Assembly: GCF_017355525.1 (NCBI RefSeq)
Contig: NZ_CP067395.1
Span: 2,170,001-2,234,000 of the forward strand
Source of the DNA: Lysobacter enzymogenes
GTDB lineage: Bacteria; Pseudomonadota; Gammaproteobacteria; Xanthomonadales; Xanthomonadaceae
Direction of reading: 5' to 3'
Length of the DNA stretch: 64,000 nt
The position numbers were made by a program, and so were the translations under genes. Positions within the stretch are counted from its first letter, which is position 1. Each line of letters starts with the position of its first letter. The notes under the pieces were generated by a model, which had not been told where the DNA came from, ran no database searches, and worked only from the letters and a program-made list of their open reading frames with translations. Below are positions 37,766 through 47,484 of this stretch, piece by piece.

Positions 37766-37823
37766 TGCGCTTGCGGCGCTCCGGCGCGGTCCGCGTCGGA
37801 GCGTCGCGTTCGCTGCTTCGCGC

Positions 37824-38906
37824 TTACTTCAATTCCGCCGCGGCCCGATTGCGGTCGACGCCAACGATCGGCCATGCGCTCGGCACGAACTGTTCGTCCA
37901 GCGACAGTTTGTAGTTCGCGCCGACGAAATAGGCCTTGGCCGCCGCATTGTCCTGCAACACATAGCGGATGAAAGCCGTGCTGATGCCGCCGAACTCGTT
38001 GTACCTCAGCTCGCGCACCGGGCTGAAATGGGTCGCGAAGCGCGCGGTCGCGCCCCACGCCGGCAGCCGCTGCAGCTGCGGGTCCTGCCACAGGTTCGGC
38101 CAGGCGATCGCCGGCACCACGGTGTCGGCCGCGCCGGTCAGGATCAGCGCCGGCGCCTGCAGGGTCGCGCTGAGGCCGAGCGGTCCGGGTTCGATCGGCA
38201 ACACTCCGACGATGCGCAGGCGCGGGTCGATCGCCGCCTGCACGCGCGCCGGAAAACTGCCGGTCTGCAGCGCCGCCTGCCCACCGGCCGAATGCCCCGC
38301 GATCAGCGTGCGCGCCAGATCGACCTTGCCGAACAACGGCGACTGCGGATCGCGATCCATGCGGATCAGTTCGTTGAGCCCGAGCAGCGGCATCGCCGGC
38401 GTGGAGTTGATGAAGTCGCCGACGTTCATGACGATGACGCCCTGGCTGGCCCAGTGCTGCACCATCGGCGCGTACTGCCCCGGGTTCGACAGGATGCCGC
38501 CGGCGAACACCACCACCGGCAGTTTGCCGAGCTGGCCGATGTTGCGCGGGTAATACACGCTGGTGCTGATCGGGTCTTCGAAGCCGTACGGGAACGCGGC
38601 ATCGCAGCGCACGCCCGTATCGAGCAGCACCAGTTTCGCGATCAGGCCGACCAGTCCGCGGCAATCGCCGACCACCGCGTCGGTGGCGACGCTGTACGGC
38701 CCGGGCGCCGCAGCGAATTGCGCGTTGGCCTTGCCGAACGCGGGAAACAGCAGGGAGCGCGCCTGCACGTCCTGCTGCTGCAGGTAGGCGAGCCGGACCG
38801 CCGGTTCGCTCACGCGTTCGGTCGCCGGTTCTGCCGCGCCGGCGTGAGCGGACAGCGCCGACAACGCCAGCAGCGCCGCGGCGCTGAGCTTGTGCTTGGT
38901 TTTCAT
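37824..38906 (-). CDS. Secreted alpha/beta-hydrolase
   Basis: A 360-residue exported hydrolase. Start ATG at 38904-38906, giving a signal peptide (MKTKHKLSAAALLALSALSAHAGA) with cleavage near residue 25. Nucleophile elbow AGHSAGGQ (Ser near residue 204) and acid residue in LTGAADTVVP are clear. PVVVFAGG is the oxyanion strand. Cys pairs (GDCRG, GVRCDAA) may form a disulfide. It resembles dienelactone-hydrolase or cutinase-like esterases; the substrate is unknown. It is convergent with the eCIS operon and separated by 141 bases from the next gene on the same strand. Confidence 0.85.
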   Translation of the reverse strand: MKTKHKLSAAALLALSALSAHAGAAEPATERVSEPAVRLAYLQQQDVQARSLLFPAFGKANAQFAAAPGPYSVATDAVVGDCRGLVGLIAKLVLLDTGVRCDAAFPYGFEDPISTSVYYPRNIGQLGKLPVVVFAGGILSNPGQYAPMVQHWASQGVIVMNVGDFINSTPAMPLLGLNELIRMDRDPQSPLFGKVDLARTLIAGHSAGGQAALQTGSFPARVQAAIDPRLRIVGVLPIEPGPLGLSATLQAPALILTGAADTVVPAIAWPNLWQDPQLQRLPAWGATARFATHFSPVRELRYNEFGGISTAFIRYVLQDNAAAKAYFVGANYKLSLDEQFVPSAWPIVGVDRNRAAAELK

Positions 38907-39047
38907 TTCGTATCGTCCTGACTGCGGGGGGAGGTTCGCATTGGGGAGGTTCGCGTTGCGCTGCATCCGCGCCGTTGCGTGGCGGCCCGGGCGCGGTACG
39001 GGCCTTGCGCGCGTCCGGCCGCAGCGCGGCCGGACGCGCGCGGACGC

Positions 39048-39893
39048 TCACAGACCCAGCGGCCAGTACGGCACGCAGGTCGCCGGCCGCTGCGGATCCA
39101 GCGCGTTGAGCACCAGACTCAGCACGTTCGGCGAGATCGCCATGCCGACGTGGTTGCTGAAATCCAGCGGGCAGCGGTCCTGCAACACCACGTCGCGCGC
39201 GTTCGGCGCCTGCATGAAACCGCTGGTGTACGGCACCACGGTGCGGTCGTAGCGGGTGGCGATGTTGACGTACTCGACGCCCGGCACCGCCGCGGTTCCG
39301 CCGGCGTTGAGCTCGTCGAGGAACGCGCTAGGCGGCAGGTATTCCAGGCACGCGGCGCACACGCCGTCGTAAAACGCGGCGCCGAGGTACGGCGCGGCGT
39401 CGGTCAGCGCATGCACCAGATCGTTGAGCCCGTTCAAAGTCGTGCCGCGGTAATTCGGCGCGAAACCGATCAGCTTGCGGACCTTGCCGGCGCCGCCGGC
39501 GTATTTGATGTAGTACGCCGGAACCGTGGTGCCTTCGGAATGGCCGACGATGTCGAGCTTGGCCGCGCCGGTGGCGGCGAGCACGCGGTCGACGAAGCCG
39601 CCGAGCTCGATCGCGCTGTCGGCCATCGGCGCGATGCCTTTGACCCCGAACGCGCCGGCGCCGTAATCCAGCGAATACACGCAGCGCCCGGTCGCGGCGA
39701 TCTTCGGCCCCATGTAGGCCCAGTTGAGCAGGCGGCCGGCGCCGAGGCCGTGCACCAGCACCACCGGCTCGGGATGCGCCGCCGACGGCGTGCAGCGCCA
39801 GTCGTTGATACCGCGGTCCGCGGCCGCGGCCGGCAGGGCCGCGCAGGCGGCGACGAGCAATGCGACAAGGGCGAGCGCGCGACGTAGATTCAT
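39048..39893 (-). CDS. Secreted lipase (class 2 lipase family-like)
   Basis: A 281-residue exported lipase. Start ATG 39891-39893, giving a signal peptide MNLRRALALVALLVAACAALPAAAA. The oxyanion motif VVLVHGLGAGRLLNWAYMGPKIAATG and nucleophile VGHSEGTT (Ser near residue 123) match Lipase_2/EstA-type esterases. Cysteines in RCVYSLDYG, CAACLEY and DRCPLDFSNHVGM suggest disulfides, and the last segment contains the likely catalytic His. It is divergent from the TetR regulator gene, 101 bases away, so that regulator may control it. Confidence 0.85.
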   Translation of the reverse strand: MNLRRALALVALLVAACAALPAAAADRGINDWRCTPSAAHPEPVVLVHGLGAGRLLNWAYMGPKIAATGRCVYSLDYGAGAFGVKGIAPMADSAIELGGFVDRVLAATGAAKLDIVGHSEGTTVPAYYIKYAGGAGKVRKLIGFAPNYRGTTLNGLNDLVHALTDAAPYLGAAFYDGVCAACLEYLPPSAFLDELNAGGTAAVPGVEYVNIATRYDRTVVPYTSGFMQAPNARDVVLQDRCPLDFSNHVGMAISPNVLSLVLNALDPQRPATCVPYWPLGL

Positions 39894-39994
39894 CTGGGGT
39901 GCTCCGGTGGGCGGGTGGATGCCGCGTTGGCCGGCCAGGGGTTCCCGGATAAACTGAAAACCAACCTGACCACATTCCCGGCGATCACTACTGC

Positions 39995-40723
39995 ATGCCC
40001 GCCTCATCTGGCAAGAGCCCTGACCAGATTCCTTTGACCGCCTCCGCAGAACCGGCCGAAGCGGCGCCGGCGCGCCCGCGCGTCTACCGCAACCGCACAT
40101 CGGACGAGCGTCGCGCCGAACGCCGCGACAAGCTGCTGGAGGCGGCCAAGACCGCGTTCACCGAGCAGGGCTACGCCCGTACCTCGATCGAGCACCTGTG
40201 CGCGGCCGCCGGCATCTCCACCCGCAACTTCTATGAGGAGTTCGCGCGCAAGGAGGAAGTGCTGTTCGCGCTCTACGACACGGTCAACGGCCAGGCCCTG
40301 GACGCGGCGCTGGCGGCGACCCGCGACGCCCCGCTCGACGTGGTCGCGCGCGCCCAGGCCGGCGTGCGCGCCTACCTGCGGGTGATGACCGCCGACCCGC
40401 GCCTGGCGCGCATCTCCTACGTCGAATCGGTCGGCGTCAGCGCCGAGATGGAGCGCCACCGCAACGCGTCCTACCGCGCCTTCGCCGCCTTGATCGAACG
40501 CCAGGCCGGCGAACTGATGGCCGCCGGCTTCATCCCGACCCGCGATTTCTCGCTGACCGCGATCGCCCTGGTCGGCGCGGTCAAGGAACTCGGCGTGGCC
40601 ACGGTCGCGGCCGGCGCGGGCGAGGAGGAAGCGCGGATCGAACGCGCCAGCGAGGAGGCGGCGCGGTTGGTGGTTGCGGCGATATTGGCGCCGTCGTTGC
40701 GGGGGTTGTTGGGGTCAGCCTGA
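39995..40723 (+). CDS. TetR-family transcriptional regulator
   Basis: A 242-residue regulator. The N-terminal DNA-binding domain is RRDKLLEAAKTAFTEQGYARTSIEHLCAAAGISTRNFYEEFARKEEVLFALYD (read in segments, about residues 45-97). A preceding Ala/Pro-rich leader of about 25 residues could mean a later start. The C-terminal ligand domain is helical. The gene is divergent from the class 2 lipase gene. Imperfect copies of CCTGACCA(C/G)ATTCC at 39965-39978 and 40019-40032 flank the start codon and may be its operator. Confidence 0.9.
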   Translation: MPASSGKSPDQIPLTASAEPAEAAPARPRVYRNRTSDERRAERRDKLLEAAKTAFTEQGYARTSIEHLCAAAGISTRNFYEEFARKEEVLFALYDTVNGQALDAALAATRDAPLDVVARAQAGVRAYLRVMTADPRLARISYVESVGVSAEMERHRNASYRAFAALIERQAGELMAAGFIPTRDFSLTAIALVGAVKELGVATVAAGAGEEEARIERASEEAARLVVAAILAPSLRGLLGSA

Positions 40724-40874
40724 TCAGCCAGGCCGACTCCTCGCGAGCCCGCGCCCTTGGCGCCGCCATGCGCCGCCCCGCTCGCGAACTTCGGCACAAG
40801 CAGCGCTTGAAGCTCAAGCGGCCTCCAGCTCCGGCTGCGTGCGTTGTCGCGCGCAGCCGAACCCCAGACGAGTT

Positions 40875-41294
40875 TTACCCGGAAATACCCAGCCGCTTGA
40901 GCAGCGCGACGGTGACCTTCTTCGACGGAAGTTCCATCGCCGAATCGTGGACTTCCTGCATTTTCTGCTTCAGGGCATCCACATACGCCTGCGGCTTGCC
41001 GGCCATGACCGCCACCTGCAGCGCCTCCATGATGTAGTTGCGCAAACGCAACTCCGCTCCCGCCGCGAAACCGTTGTCCGGCGTCGCCCTGCGAACGCAA
41101 TCGTCCACATCGAACTGCGACTGCACGTTGTCGCAAAAACTGTCGAGGTGCAGGTCGATGAAGTAAACCTTCGATCCATCCGCGATATTCGGGAACGCGC
41201 CATGATCGAAGCCGGCGACCTCTTGTCCGGACTCGACGACAGCCCAGATCCCTGAACCGCTCGCGCGCGCAACTCCTTTTCCGATGGCGTTCAT
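40875..41294 (-). CDS. Hypothetical protein downstream of the lipoprotein
   Basis: A 139-residue product starting 2 bases after the stop of the lipoprotein gene, so almost certainly co-transcribed. The N-terminal part reads like a beta-sandwich (SGSGIWAVVESGQEVAGFDHG). DVDDCVRRATPDNGF and two helices (AYVDALKQKMQEVHDSAMEL) follow. No signal peptide or family was recognised. Base composition looks lower in G+C than flanking genes, as in its partner. Confidence 0.7.
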   Translation of the reverse strand: MNAIGKGVARASGSGIWAVVESGQEVAGFDHGAFPNIADGSKVYFIDLHLDSFCDNVQSQFDVDDCVRRATPDNGFAAGAELRLRNYIMEALQVAVMAGKPQAYVDALKQKMQEVHDSAMELPSKKVTVALLKRLGISG

Positions 41295-41296
41295 GC

Positions 41297-43864
41297 TCAG
41301 GTCCCTCCCGCTCGGGAAATTCGCACCGCCCTGGTATCGAGCGGCTTGCTCGCGGCATCGAAGAATTCGAGCTTCGCCCCGCTCTCGTCGGCGGGAATGC
41401 TTCGGGTCTTGGCGGCCGAGAAAGCGATCTCCAAACGGTCGGCGCCAAGCGGCTTCAGCACGCCCGCCTGTCCGTGCAAGGTCACCTTCTTGACCAAGTC
41501 CAGATTCTTGCCCTGTACGGTGATCGTGAAATCCGACGGCACCGCGAAATGCAGATCCGGACTGATCGACGCTATGGCCATCTGCTTCGCCGCAGCTGCG
41601 GGCGCGGCGGCCGCGCCGTCCTTGCAGGCGTCGCCCGAGGGGGCGTCGACGTAATCCAGGTCGTGCCTGTCCCGACCGTGCGGTGAAATCACCCACACCG
41701 AGCGGTCTTTCTGCATCGCCGCCAGACGCGGCGAAATCGCGGGCGCCTTCACCACGATGCCGCGCATGTCCGGCGCGATGCTGAAATCGCTTGGCGTCAA
41801 CGATTGGCCCAGCACCATCACGGTCTGTGCGCGCCATACGTTGCGTCCCTCCAGCAGCAACACGGAAGGGAAGCAGGCATTCACCGTACCCGACACTTGG
41901 CTGATCCGGACGCCCCTGTCGGCGCTGCCCAGCAACAGCGAGGTGAACCAGTCGAAGTCCGCGGCCTTGCGGTCTATCGGCACGACGATCGATTTACTCT
42001 GCGACCCCGCAAGTTCGCCGGATACCAGCTTCGCCGTCTGCGGCCCCCACTTGGTTTCGACCTGAAGCTCGATCGCGCGCCACCAGGCCGGCACCGACAT
42101 GTCCACGGACAGGTCGTAAGGCTTCAACCTCTGCTCGATATCGATGCTGCCATGCTTGGCGTCCACCACCGCCCGCGGCCCGAGCACCCAGCCGAAGGTC
42201 TGTTTGCCGCCCACGGTGTATCCGACCACCGACGGCACCCGCTCGAGCGCGCTGACCTTGTCGACGGCTTGCCGCGAATAGCCTAATGCGGCATTCGCCG
42301 CCCGGCCCGACCCGGGCGCGGCCGCTGCTATGGACAACGCCAACGCCATGCTGTCGGCGGCGCGAGCGCTCGTCGACATCTGCTGCGCCTGTTCCCTGGG
42401 GCCTACCTCGTAAATACGGACGCCCGCCTCGCTGATGGCCGCGTCCAATTTCGCCAGCAAACCCTCTGAGCGCAGGGCATCCGCGTCCATTGGAATATCC
42501 GCGACGGCGCCGGCGCATGCGCCTATGACGCTCATTCGCCCGCGCGCCGCGTCCAGGAATCTCTCGGCCTCGGCCAAGTCGGCTTGAGTCGCGGTCGCCC
42601 GGCGCTCAGGAGACCATTTGTCGCGGTGCACTTGATAGTCGTAGCTGCGGATCCGCGCTTTCGCCCGATGCACGTCCCGCATGAAGGCGGCCACCGCCGC
42701 AGGCCTCGGCACCCCTGGAGTACCGGGCCCGCACGACTGCGCGATGCCTGTCGCGAGCGCCTTCGCATCGACGCTTGAAAGCCAGGACAGCGACTCGGAA
42801 TAAGACACGGGCGGATCGCCCCAGCGGGCGTCCGCCGCCAACGCCGCCCGCGCCTTGTCGGCCGAGGCCGAACCGGTGCTGGGCATGGCCACGGGCTGCC
42901 CCAGGCTGCGGTCGACGAAGACCGCGCCCTCGCGTTCGAGCGCGGCCACATCCGAGCCCAAGCCAAAATCGCCGTTCACTCGCGCATGTGCGTTGATGCT
43001 GAGCATCCATTCGTCGATGTACTGCCGCTTGGCCACATCAGCGTCCCCGCCCTTCGGCTTGACGCTTACCTGGACCACGCCGAGCGACCTGGGCGCCTTC
43101 GGATCGGGAACGACCGTGACCTGAAAATTGAGGCGGACCAGCGCCGAGCCCCGATAATCGTGCAGATCGTCGAGCGAGGCCGCATTGCGCGCGCTCTTGA
43201 GCAAATCCAGATAGGCCTGCTGATCGCGAAAACGGTCGAACGGACTGGAAAGCGCGTCGGTCGCGGCGATCTTTCCGGCCTGGCCGGCGAACGCTGTCTT
43301 CATCGACGCGACCAAAGCATCGATCTGGGTCTTGAGCTTGTCCAGCGCTTCGGGCTCGACCTTGCCAGGACTCGTACCCAAGGGGGCCGATGCGGAAACG
43401 CCGAGATTCGGATTCACCGGCGCGGTCTGCTCAGGCAGCTTGCTGCGCAGGATCTCGGCGTCGCGCTTGAGCTGATCGAGTTGAAGCTGAAGCCGCAGCT
43501 GGTTGATCTCGTGCTGGATTTTGTCGCCCTCCTGGTCGCGGCGGTAGTCCAACCCTGCGGCGGGATCGAATTTCAAGCCGAGCGCGGCCGACAGAGCGCT
43601 TATCCGCTCGACGTCCCGGTAGATGTCGGGCGTGAACTGGACGTTTGGCGCGTCGTCGATCAGTTCCTGCAACCGCGCCATCTCGCGACTGCGTTCGCTG
43701 ATGAGCGCCTCGCGGCTGTAAAGCTTCGGATCGGAAACGACGATCGTCCCCGGCAGCGAACGTTCGCTGGGATCGTACTTGGTCGACTTCGGACTGATCG
43801 TCGCGCACCCACATACAACAACCGCCGTGAACGCCAACACGAACCCTTGGCCCCTGAGTCTCAT
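41297..43864 (-). CDS. Large outer-membrane lipoprotein of unknown function
   Basis: An 855-residue lipoprotein. Start at 43862-43864, chosen for AAGGA 9 bases upstream and the lipobox VVVCGC at about residues 15-20. After the signal peptide come a coiled-coil region (about 90-150, RLQLQLDQLKRDAEIL), a long mixed domain, and helical Ala-rich parts around 480. A C-terminal domain (about 765-855) with DFTITVQGKNL and KVTLHGQAG resembles an IPT/TIG-type Ig fold. G+C content appears lower than its neighbours. It pairs with the 139-residue gene. No known family; a surface or envelope role is likely. Confidence 0.78.
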   Translation of the reverse strand: MRLRGQGFVLAFTAVVVCGCATISPKSTKYDPSERSLPGTIVVSDPKLYSREALISERSREMARLQELIDDAPNVQFTPDIYRDVERISALSAALGLKFDPAAGLDYRRDQEGDKIQHEINQLRLQLQLDQLKRDAEILRSKLPEQTAPVNPNLGVSASAPLGTSPGKVEPEALDKLKTQIDALVASMKTAFAGQAGKIAATDALSSPFDRFRDQQAYLDLLKSARNAASLDDLHDYRGSALVRLNFQVTVVPDPKAPRSLGVVQVSVKPKGGDADVAKRQYIDEWMLSINAHARVNGDFGLGSDVAALEREGAVFVDRSLGQPVAMPSTGSASADKARAALAADARWGDPPVSYSESLSWLSSVDAKALATGIAQSCGPGTPGVPRPAAVAAFMRDVHRAKARIRSYDYQVHRDKWSPERRATATQADLAEAERFLDAARGRMSVIGACAGAVADIPMDADALRSEGLLAKLDAAISEAGVRIYEVGPREQAQQMSTSARAADSMALALSIAAAAPGSGRAANAALGYSRQAVDKVSALERVPSVVGYTVGGKQTFGWVLGPRAVVDAKHGSIDIEQRLKPYDLSVDMSVPAWWRAIELQVETKWGPQTAKLVSGELAGSQSKSIVVPIDRKAADFDWFTSLLLGSADRGVRISQVSGTVNACFPSVLLLEGRNVWRAQTVMVLGQSLTPSDFSIAPDMRGIVVKAPAISPRLAAMQKDRSVWVISPHGRDRHDLDYVDAPSGDACKDGAAAAPAAAAKQMAIASISPDLHFAVPSDFTITVQGKNLDLVKKVTLHGQAGVLKPLGADRLEIAFSAAKTRSIPADESGAKLEFFDAASKPLDTRAVRISRAGGT

Positions 43865-44335
43865 CGTCTTAGTCCTTGAAGACAGCGATCTCGTCCCGGC
43901 ATCGGCTCGGCATTCACGACCGGCCCGTGTTCCGGCCGACATCGAACGAACGCCTTGGCCCAGCCCCCTGTGCCCAGCCCCGATCGCGAAACCGCTTCGA
44001 TCCTGTGCGGCTGTCGCCGGCCGCTTTGCGGGTCCGCCGCGCAAATCACGCTTGCGCACCCACCTCATCGAAATCGTCCCGCTTACGACACCATGCGATC
44101 CAATGCAACGTGCCGCACTACCCGGAGCGGCCATGTTTCGATCGGTCTCGTCAACTCAAGCGAAAGCACTCTGGTTTTGCATCCATTTCATGCTTACGAC
44201 TAAACCTTTAGACACACTTTTCGAAGATCTCCACTTCTAATAAGAAAAGCCCTCCTTTCGGAGGGCCTTTTTTTTGTTAGCTACTTCAACCAAGAATTCG
44301 GTCGAGCGCCGAATCTTAGCGGTTCGGCGCCGTCC
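43865..44335. other. Intergenic region with a terminator
   Basis: About 470 bases with no convincing gene, less G+C-rich than the surroundings near 44140-44240. It should contain the promoter of the lipoprotein gene (-), which I could not pin down. The hairpin at 44245-44275 ends the TonB receptor transcript. Confidence 0.5.
44245..44275 (-). terminator. Rho-independent terminator after the TonB receptor
   Basis: Seven-base stem GCCCTCC/GGAGGGC with a four-base loop (GAAA on the minus strand), followed on the minus strand by TTTTCTTATT. The plus-strand side also ends in eight T residues, so it can work in both directions. Confidence 0.88.
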
Positions 44336-47300
44336 TCAGAACTTGTAGCCCACGGTAAAGCTATAGCTGCGCCCGAAGATACTCGCGTAATCCGGCGAAT
44401 CCCCCAGGAAGCTGTTCGGATCGTAGAACGGCAACCGATCGAACAGGTTCTTGACCGTCACGCCGACGTTGATCTTGTCGGTCGGCCGCCAGTTCAAACT
44501 CAGGTTCGCCGTCCACCACGACGGCGCGCCGTCGCACTGCGGCTTGGGCACCGGCAGGTAGCCGGCGGTGCAGGTCTGTTCGTTGTTGTCGACTTCGTCG
44601 ACGCGCTCGCGCGCCCACTTGGTGCCGCCGACGTAGTTGACGAAGACGCTGGTGGTGAACTTCTGATAATTCCAGTCGGCGTTGATCGTCGCGCGCAGGC
44701 GCGGGTTGTTGTAGTAGCCGACGGTGTCGCCGTAGAACCAGCCGCTTTCGTCGTCGAGGTAGGAGCGGTTGCGGTTGGCGAGGGTCGCGGCCAGGCCGAT
44801 GTTGAGGTTGCCCCACTCGCCCAGCGAGAAGCGGCTGCGCGCGTCGATGTCGAAGCCGTCGATCAGGGTGCGGCCGCGGTTCTTGTACTGGCCGACCACG
44901 CTGGCGACGTTGCCGGCGCTGTAGCCCGGCAGCGTGCCCGGGCAGGTCACGCCGCTGGCGGGGTCGGCGCACATCGCCGCCAGCGCCGCGACCGCGGCGC
45001 GGTCGGAGTCGGTGATCGGCGAGCGGATCAGTTCCGAGATGTCCTGGATCTTGCTGAAGTCCGGCGCGGAGATTTCGTTGCGGCGGTAGACGAACCAGTA
45101 GTCGGCCGACACCGACAGCCAGTCCAGCGGCTCGAACACGAAGCCCAGGGTGGCGATCTTGGCCTTCTCCGGTTTGAGCTCCTGGTTCGGCTGGGTCATG
45201 CGCGCGACGGTGCGGCTGCAATCGACGTTGAGCAGCGAGTTGCCGAGATCGACGTCGCCTGCGCGGCGCGACTGGCGCAGCAGGTTGGCGATGGCGTTGG
45301 TCTCGCTGCAACGCTGTTCGTCGCGGAAGCCGCCGAGCTGGGCGAACACGCCGCCGGTGCCGGCCTCGGCCAGGCTCGGCGCGCGGAAGCCTTCCGAGTA
45401 GGTGCCGCGCAGCATCAGCTGCGGCAGCACCTGGTACTTCAGGCCGATCTTCGGCGCCACGTTGGCGTTGAAGTTCGGGTACTTGTCCACGCGCAGCGCG
45501 GCGTCGAGTTCGAGCTTGTCGGTCAGCGGCGCCACGGTCTCGGCGAACAGCGCGTAGGTGTTGCGCTTGCCGTCGAACCACGAGCCGCCCTGCTGGGTGA
45601 TCAGGCCGCGCGCGGCGTCTTCGTTGCCCGGGGTGTAGAAGGTCTCGCGGCTGATGTTGAAGCCGAACGCGGCGCGCATCTCACCGCCCTTGAGCTGGGC
45701 GATCGGCCCTTCGATCTTGCCGTCGAGGGTGTGCAGGCGGGTCCAGGACTGGATGTCGAAGGTCGGGTAGGCCTCGCGCAGCAGCTTCGAGTTGGCTTCG
45801 CTGATCTCGCCGAACTTGTACGCCGGGTGGTCGGAGATGATGACCCGGCCGGTGCCCGGATCGACGGTGAACGGTCCGAACGCCCTGCGGAAACCGTCGA
45901 GGTTGACGTTGATGGTCTGGTAGGTGGTCGAATGGGTGCCGGCGGTGGCGAACGCGGTTTCCCAGTTCCAGTCGCCGAAGCTGCCGCGCAGCCCGGTCAG
46001 CGCGCGGTAGCTCTTGTCGGTGTTGCGCTGGCCGAAGTAGTCGCTGCCGGCGTCCTGCAACAGGTACTGCAGGCCGACCACGCCGCCCATCATCGCGCGC
46101 AGCTCGGGGCTGGCGTGGTTGTACTCGTTGTTCGGGCCGAGGAAGGGATACAGGAACTGGTTGACGGTCGCGCCGGTGTCGCGCGAGAACCAGCTGGTCG
46201 GGTTGCCGGTGGTGGTGCTGAACGCGCGCGGGGTGCCGCCGTTGGCGCGCAGGTCGATGTCGGTGTAGGTCAGCTCGGTGAACGACTCGGTGTTCTCGCC
46301 GATCAGGAAATGCGCGTTGACGTAGCCGGTCATGCGCTCGGTCTGCGCGCCGGCGTCGATCTCGTTGTTCATCCAGGTCTGCCAGATGCAGCGCGGGCCG
46401 GCGGCTTCGCCGGTCAGCACGTTCTTGCAGCCCGGCGCGGCTTCCTGCACGCGCGCGCCGGTTCGCGGATCGAAGGCGAAGTAGGTGCCGGGGTTGAATT
46501 CGCCCGGCTTGCTGCCGGTGCCCAGGCGCAGGTTCTTGAGGTAGTTCGGATTGTTGATGTAGTACTGGTTCGGCCGCTTGTCGTAGAAATCGCTCAGCGG
46601 GATCGCGTCGCGGCGATAGAAATTGAAGGTGCCGTAGACGTTGAAGCGGTCCTTGTCGAGATCGCCGAAGCCGGCGGTGACGCTGGCCTGGTGCTCGCCG
46701 TAGGAATCGATGCGCGAGGACATGTCGGTGGTCGCGGTGACCTCGGCGCCCTGGTAGTTGCGCTTGGTGATGACGTTGATGACGCCGGCCATCGCGTCGG
46801 TGCCGTACACCGCCGAGGCGCCGTCGGTCAGCACTTCCATGCGGTCGATCGCCGCGGCCGGGATCGAGTCGATGTTGACGAACTGGGTCTGGAACCCGGC
46901 CGGCGCGCCGTAGTACGACAGGCGGCGGCCGTTGAGCAGGACCAGGGTCGCCTGCGCGCCGAGGCCGCGCAGGTTGGCCTGCGAGGCGCCGTCGGAGCCG
47001 GTGAACAGCGAGCGCGAATCCTGCTGCGCCGGACGCGCGGCCGGCAGGTTGTCGAGCACCTGCAACAGCGTGCGCGCGCCCATGTTCTCGATGTCCTGCT
47101 TGCTGATGACCTGCACGGGCGAGGCGGTTTCCACATCCGAGCGGCGGATGTTGGAACCGGTCACTTCCACCCGCGACAGTTCGGTGGTCTTGCCCTCGGC
47201 CTTGTCGCCCGGCGCGTCCTGCGCGGCGGCGAGCGGGAGGTGGCCGAGCAGCGCGGCGGCCAGCGCCAGCGACAGCGGAGCGACGGGAATGCGGGCGTTG

Positions 47301-47359
47301 CGACAGGAAACGGGGCGGTGGGCGCGGTGATCGCGCGGGCGGCGGCGGGCGGACGACAT
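44336..47359 (-). CDS. TonB-dependent outer-membrane receptor
   Basis: A 1007-residue receptor for TonB-powered uptake. ATG 47357-47359 is chosen because AGGAG lies 7 bases upstream; a start at 47407 would bury the signal peptide further. The signal peptide is long, ending LGHLPLAAAQDA. The plug follows at about residues 60-190: RVEVTGSNIRRSDVETASPV, LRGLGAQATLVLLNGRR, VYGTDAMAGVINVITKR. A 22-strand barrel ends in the typical SFTVGYKF with terminal Phe. No STN domain or TonB-box regulator was seen. It lies directly after the GH31 gene on the same strand, so it probably imports the sugars that enzyme releases or the glycans it attacks. Confidence 0.94.
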   Translation of the reverse strand: MSSARRRPRDHRAHRPVSCRNARIPVAPLSLALAAALLGHLPLAAAQDAPGDKAEGKTTELSRVEVTGSNIRRSDVETASPVQVISKQDIENMGARTLLQVLDNLPAARPAQQDSRSLFTGSDGASQANLRGLGAQATLVLLNGRRLSYYGAPAGFQTQFVNIDSIPAAAIDRMEVLTDGASAVYGTDAMAGVINVITKRNYQGAEVTATTDMSSRIDSYGEHQASVTAGFGDLDKDRFNVYGTFNFYRRDAIPLSDFYDKRPNQYYINNPNYLKNLRLGTGSKPGEFNPGTYFAFDPRTGARVQEAAPGCKNVLTGEAAGPRCIWQTWMNNEIDAGAQTERMTGYVNAHFLIGENTESFTELTYTDIDLRANGGTPRAFSTTTGNPTSWFSRDTGATVNQFLYPFLGPNNEYNHASPELRAMMGGVVGLQYLLQDAGSDYFGQRNTDKSYRALTGLRGSFGDWNWETAFATAGTHSTTYQTINVNLDGFRRAFGPFTVDPGTGRVIISDHPAYKFGEISEANSKLLREAYPTFDIQSWTRLHTLDGKIEGPIAQLKGGEMRAAFGFNISRETFYTPGNEDAARGLITQQGGSWFDGKRNTYALFAETVAPLTDKLELDAALRVDKYPNFNANVAPKIGLKYQVLPQLMLRGTYSEGFRAPSLAEAGTGGVFAQLGGFRDEQRCSETNAIANLLRQSRRAGDVDLGNSLLNVDCSRTVARMTQPNQELKPEKAKIATLGFVFEPLDWLSVSADYWFVYRRNEISAPDFSKIQDISELIRSPITDSDRAAVAALAAMCADPASGVTCPGTLPGYSAGNVASVVGQYKNRGRTLIDGFDIDARSRFSLGEWGNLNIGLAATLANRNRSYLDDESGWFYGDTVGYYNNPRLRATINADWNYQKFTTSVFVNYVGGTKWARERVDEVDNNEQTCTAGYLPVPKPQCDGAPSWWTANLSLNWRPTDKINVGVTVKNLFDRLPFYDPNSFLGDSPDYASIFGRSYSFTVGYKF

Positions 47360-47484
47360 CGGAACTCTCCTGGCAGGATCTGCGGCGCGGATGGCGGAAA
47401 GAGGCAACAGCGATCCCGGGCCGCGGCCGGTCGGCCGCAGTCGGTATGGGCGGGGGGAGGAGCGGTGTTACGTGGCGAGTGCGG

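Noticed and set aside
37824..38906. PETase-type polyester hydrolase
   Set aside because: The nucleophile motif is GHSAGG and no aromatic clamp could be read with confidence; only a general alpha/beta-hydrolase call is justified.
43779..44240. Short plus-strand frames in the gap between the lipoprotein and the TonB receptor
   Set aside because: No ribosome site or recognisable product; the region is better explained by a promoter and a terminator.
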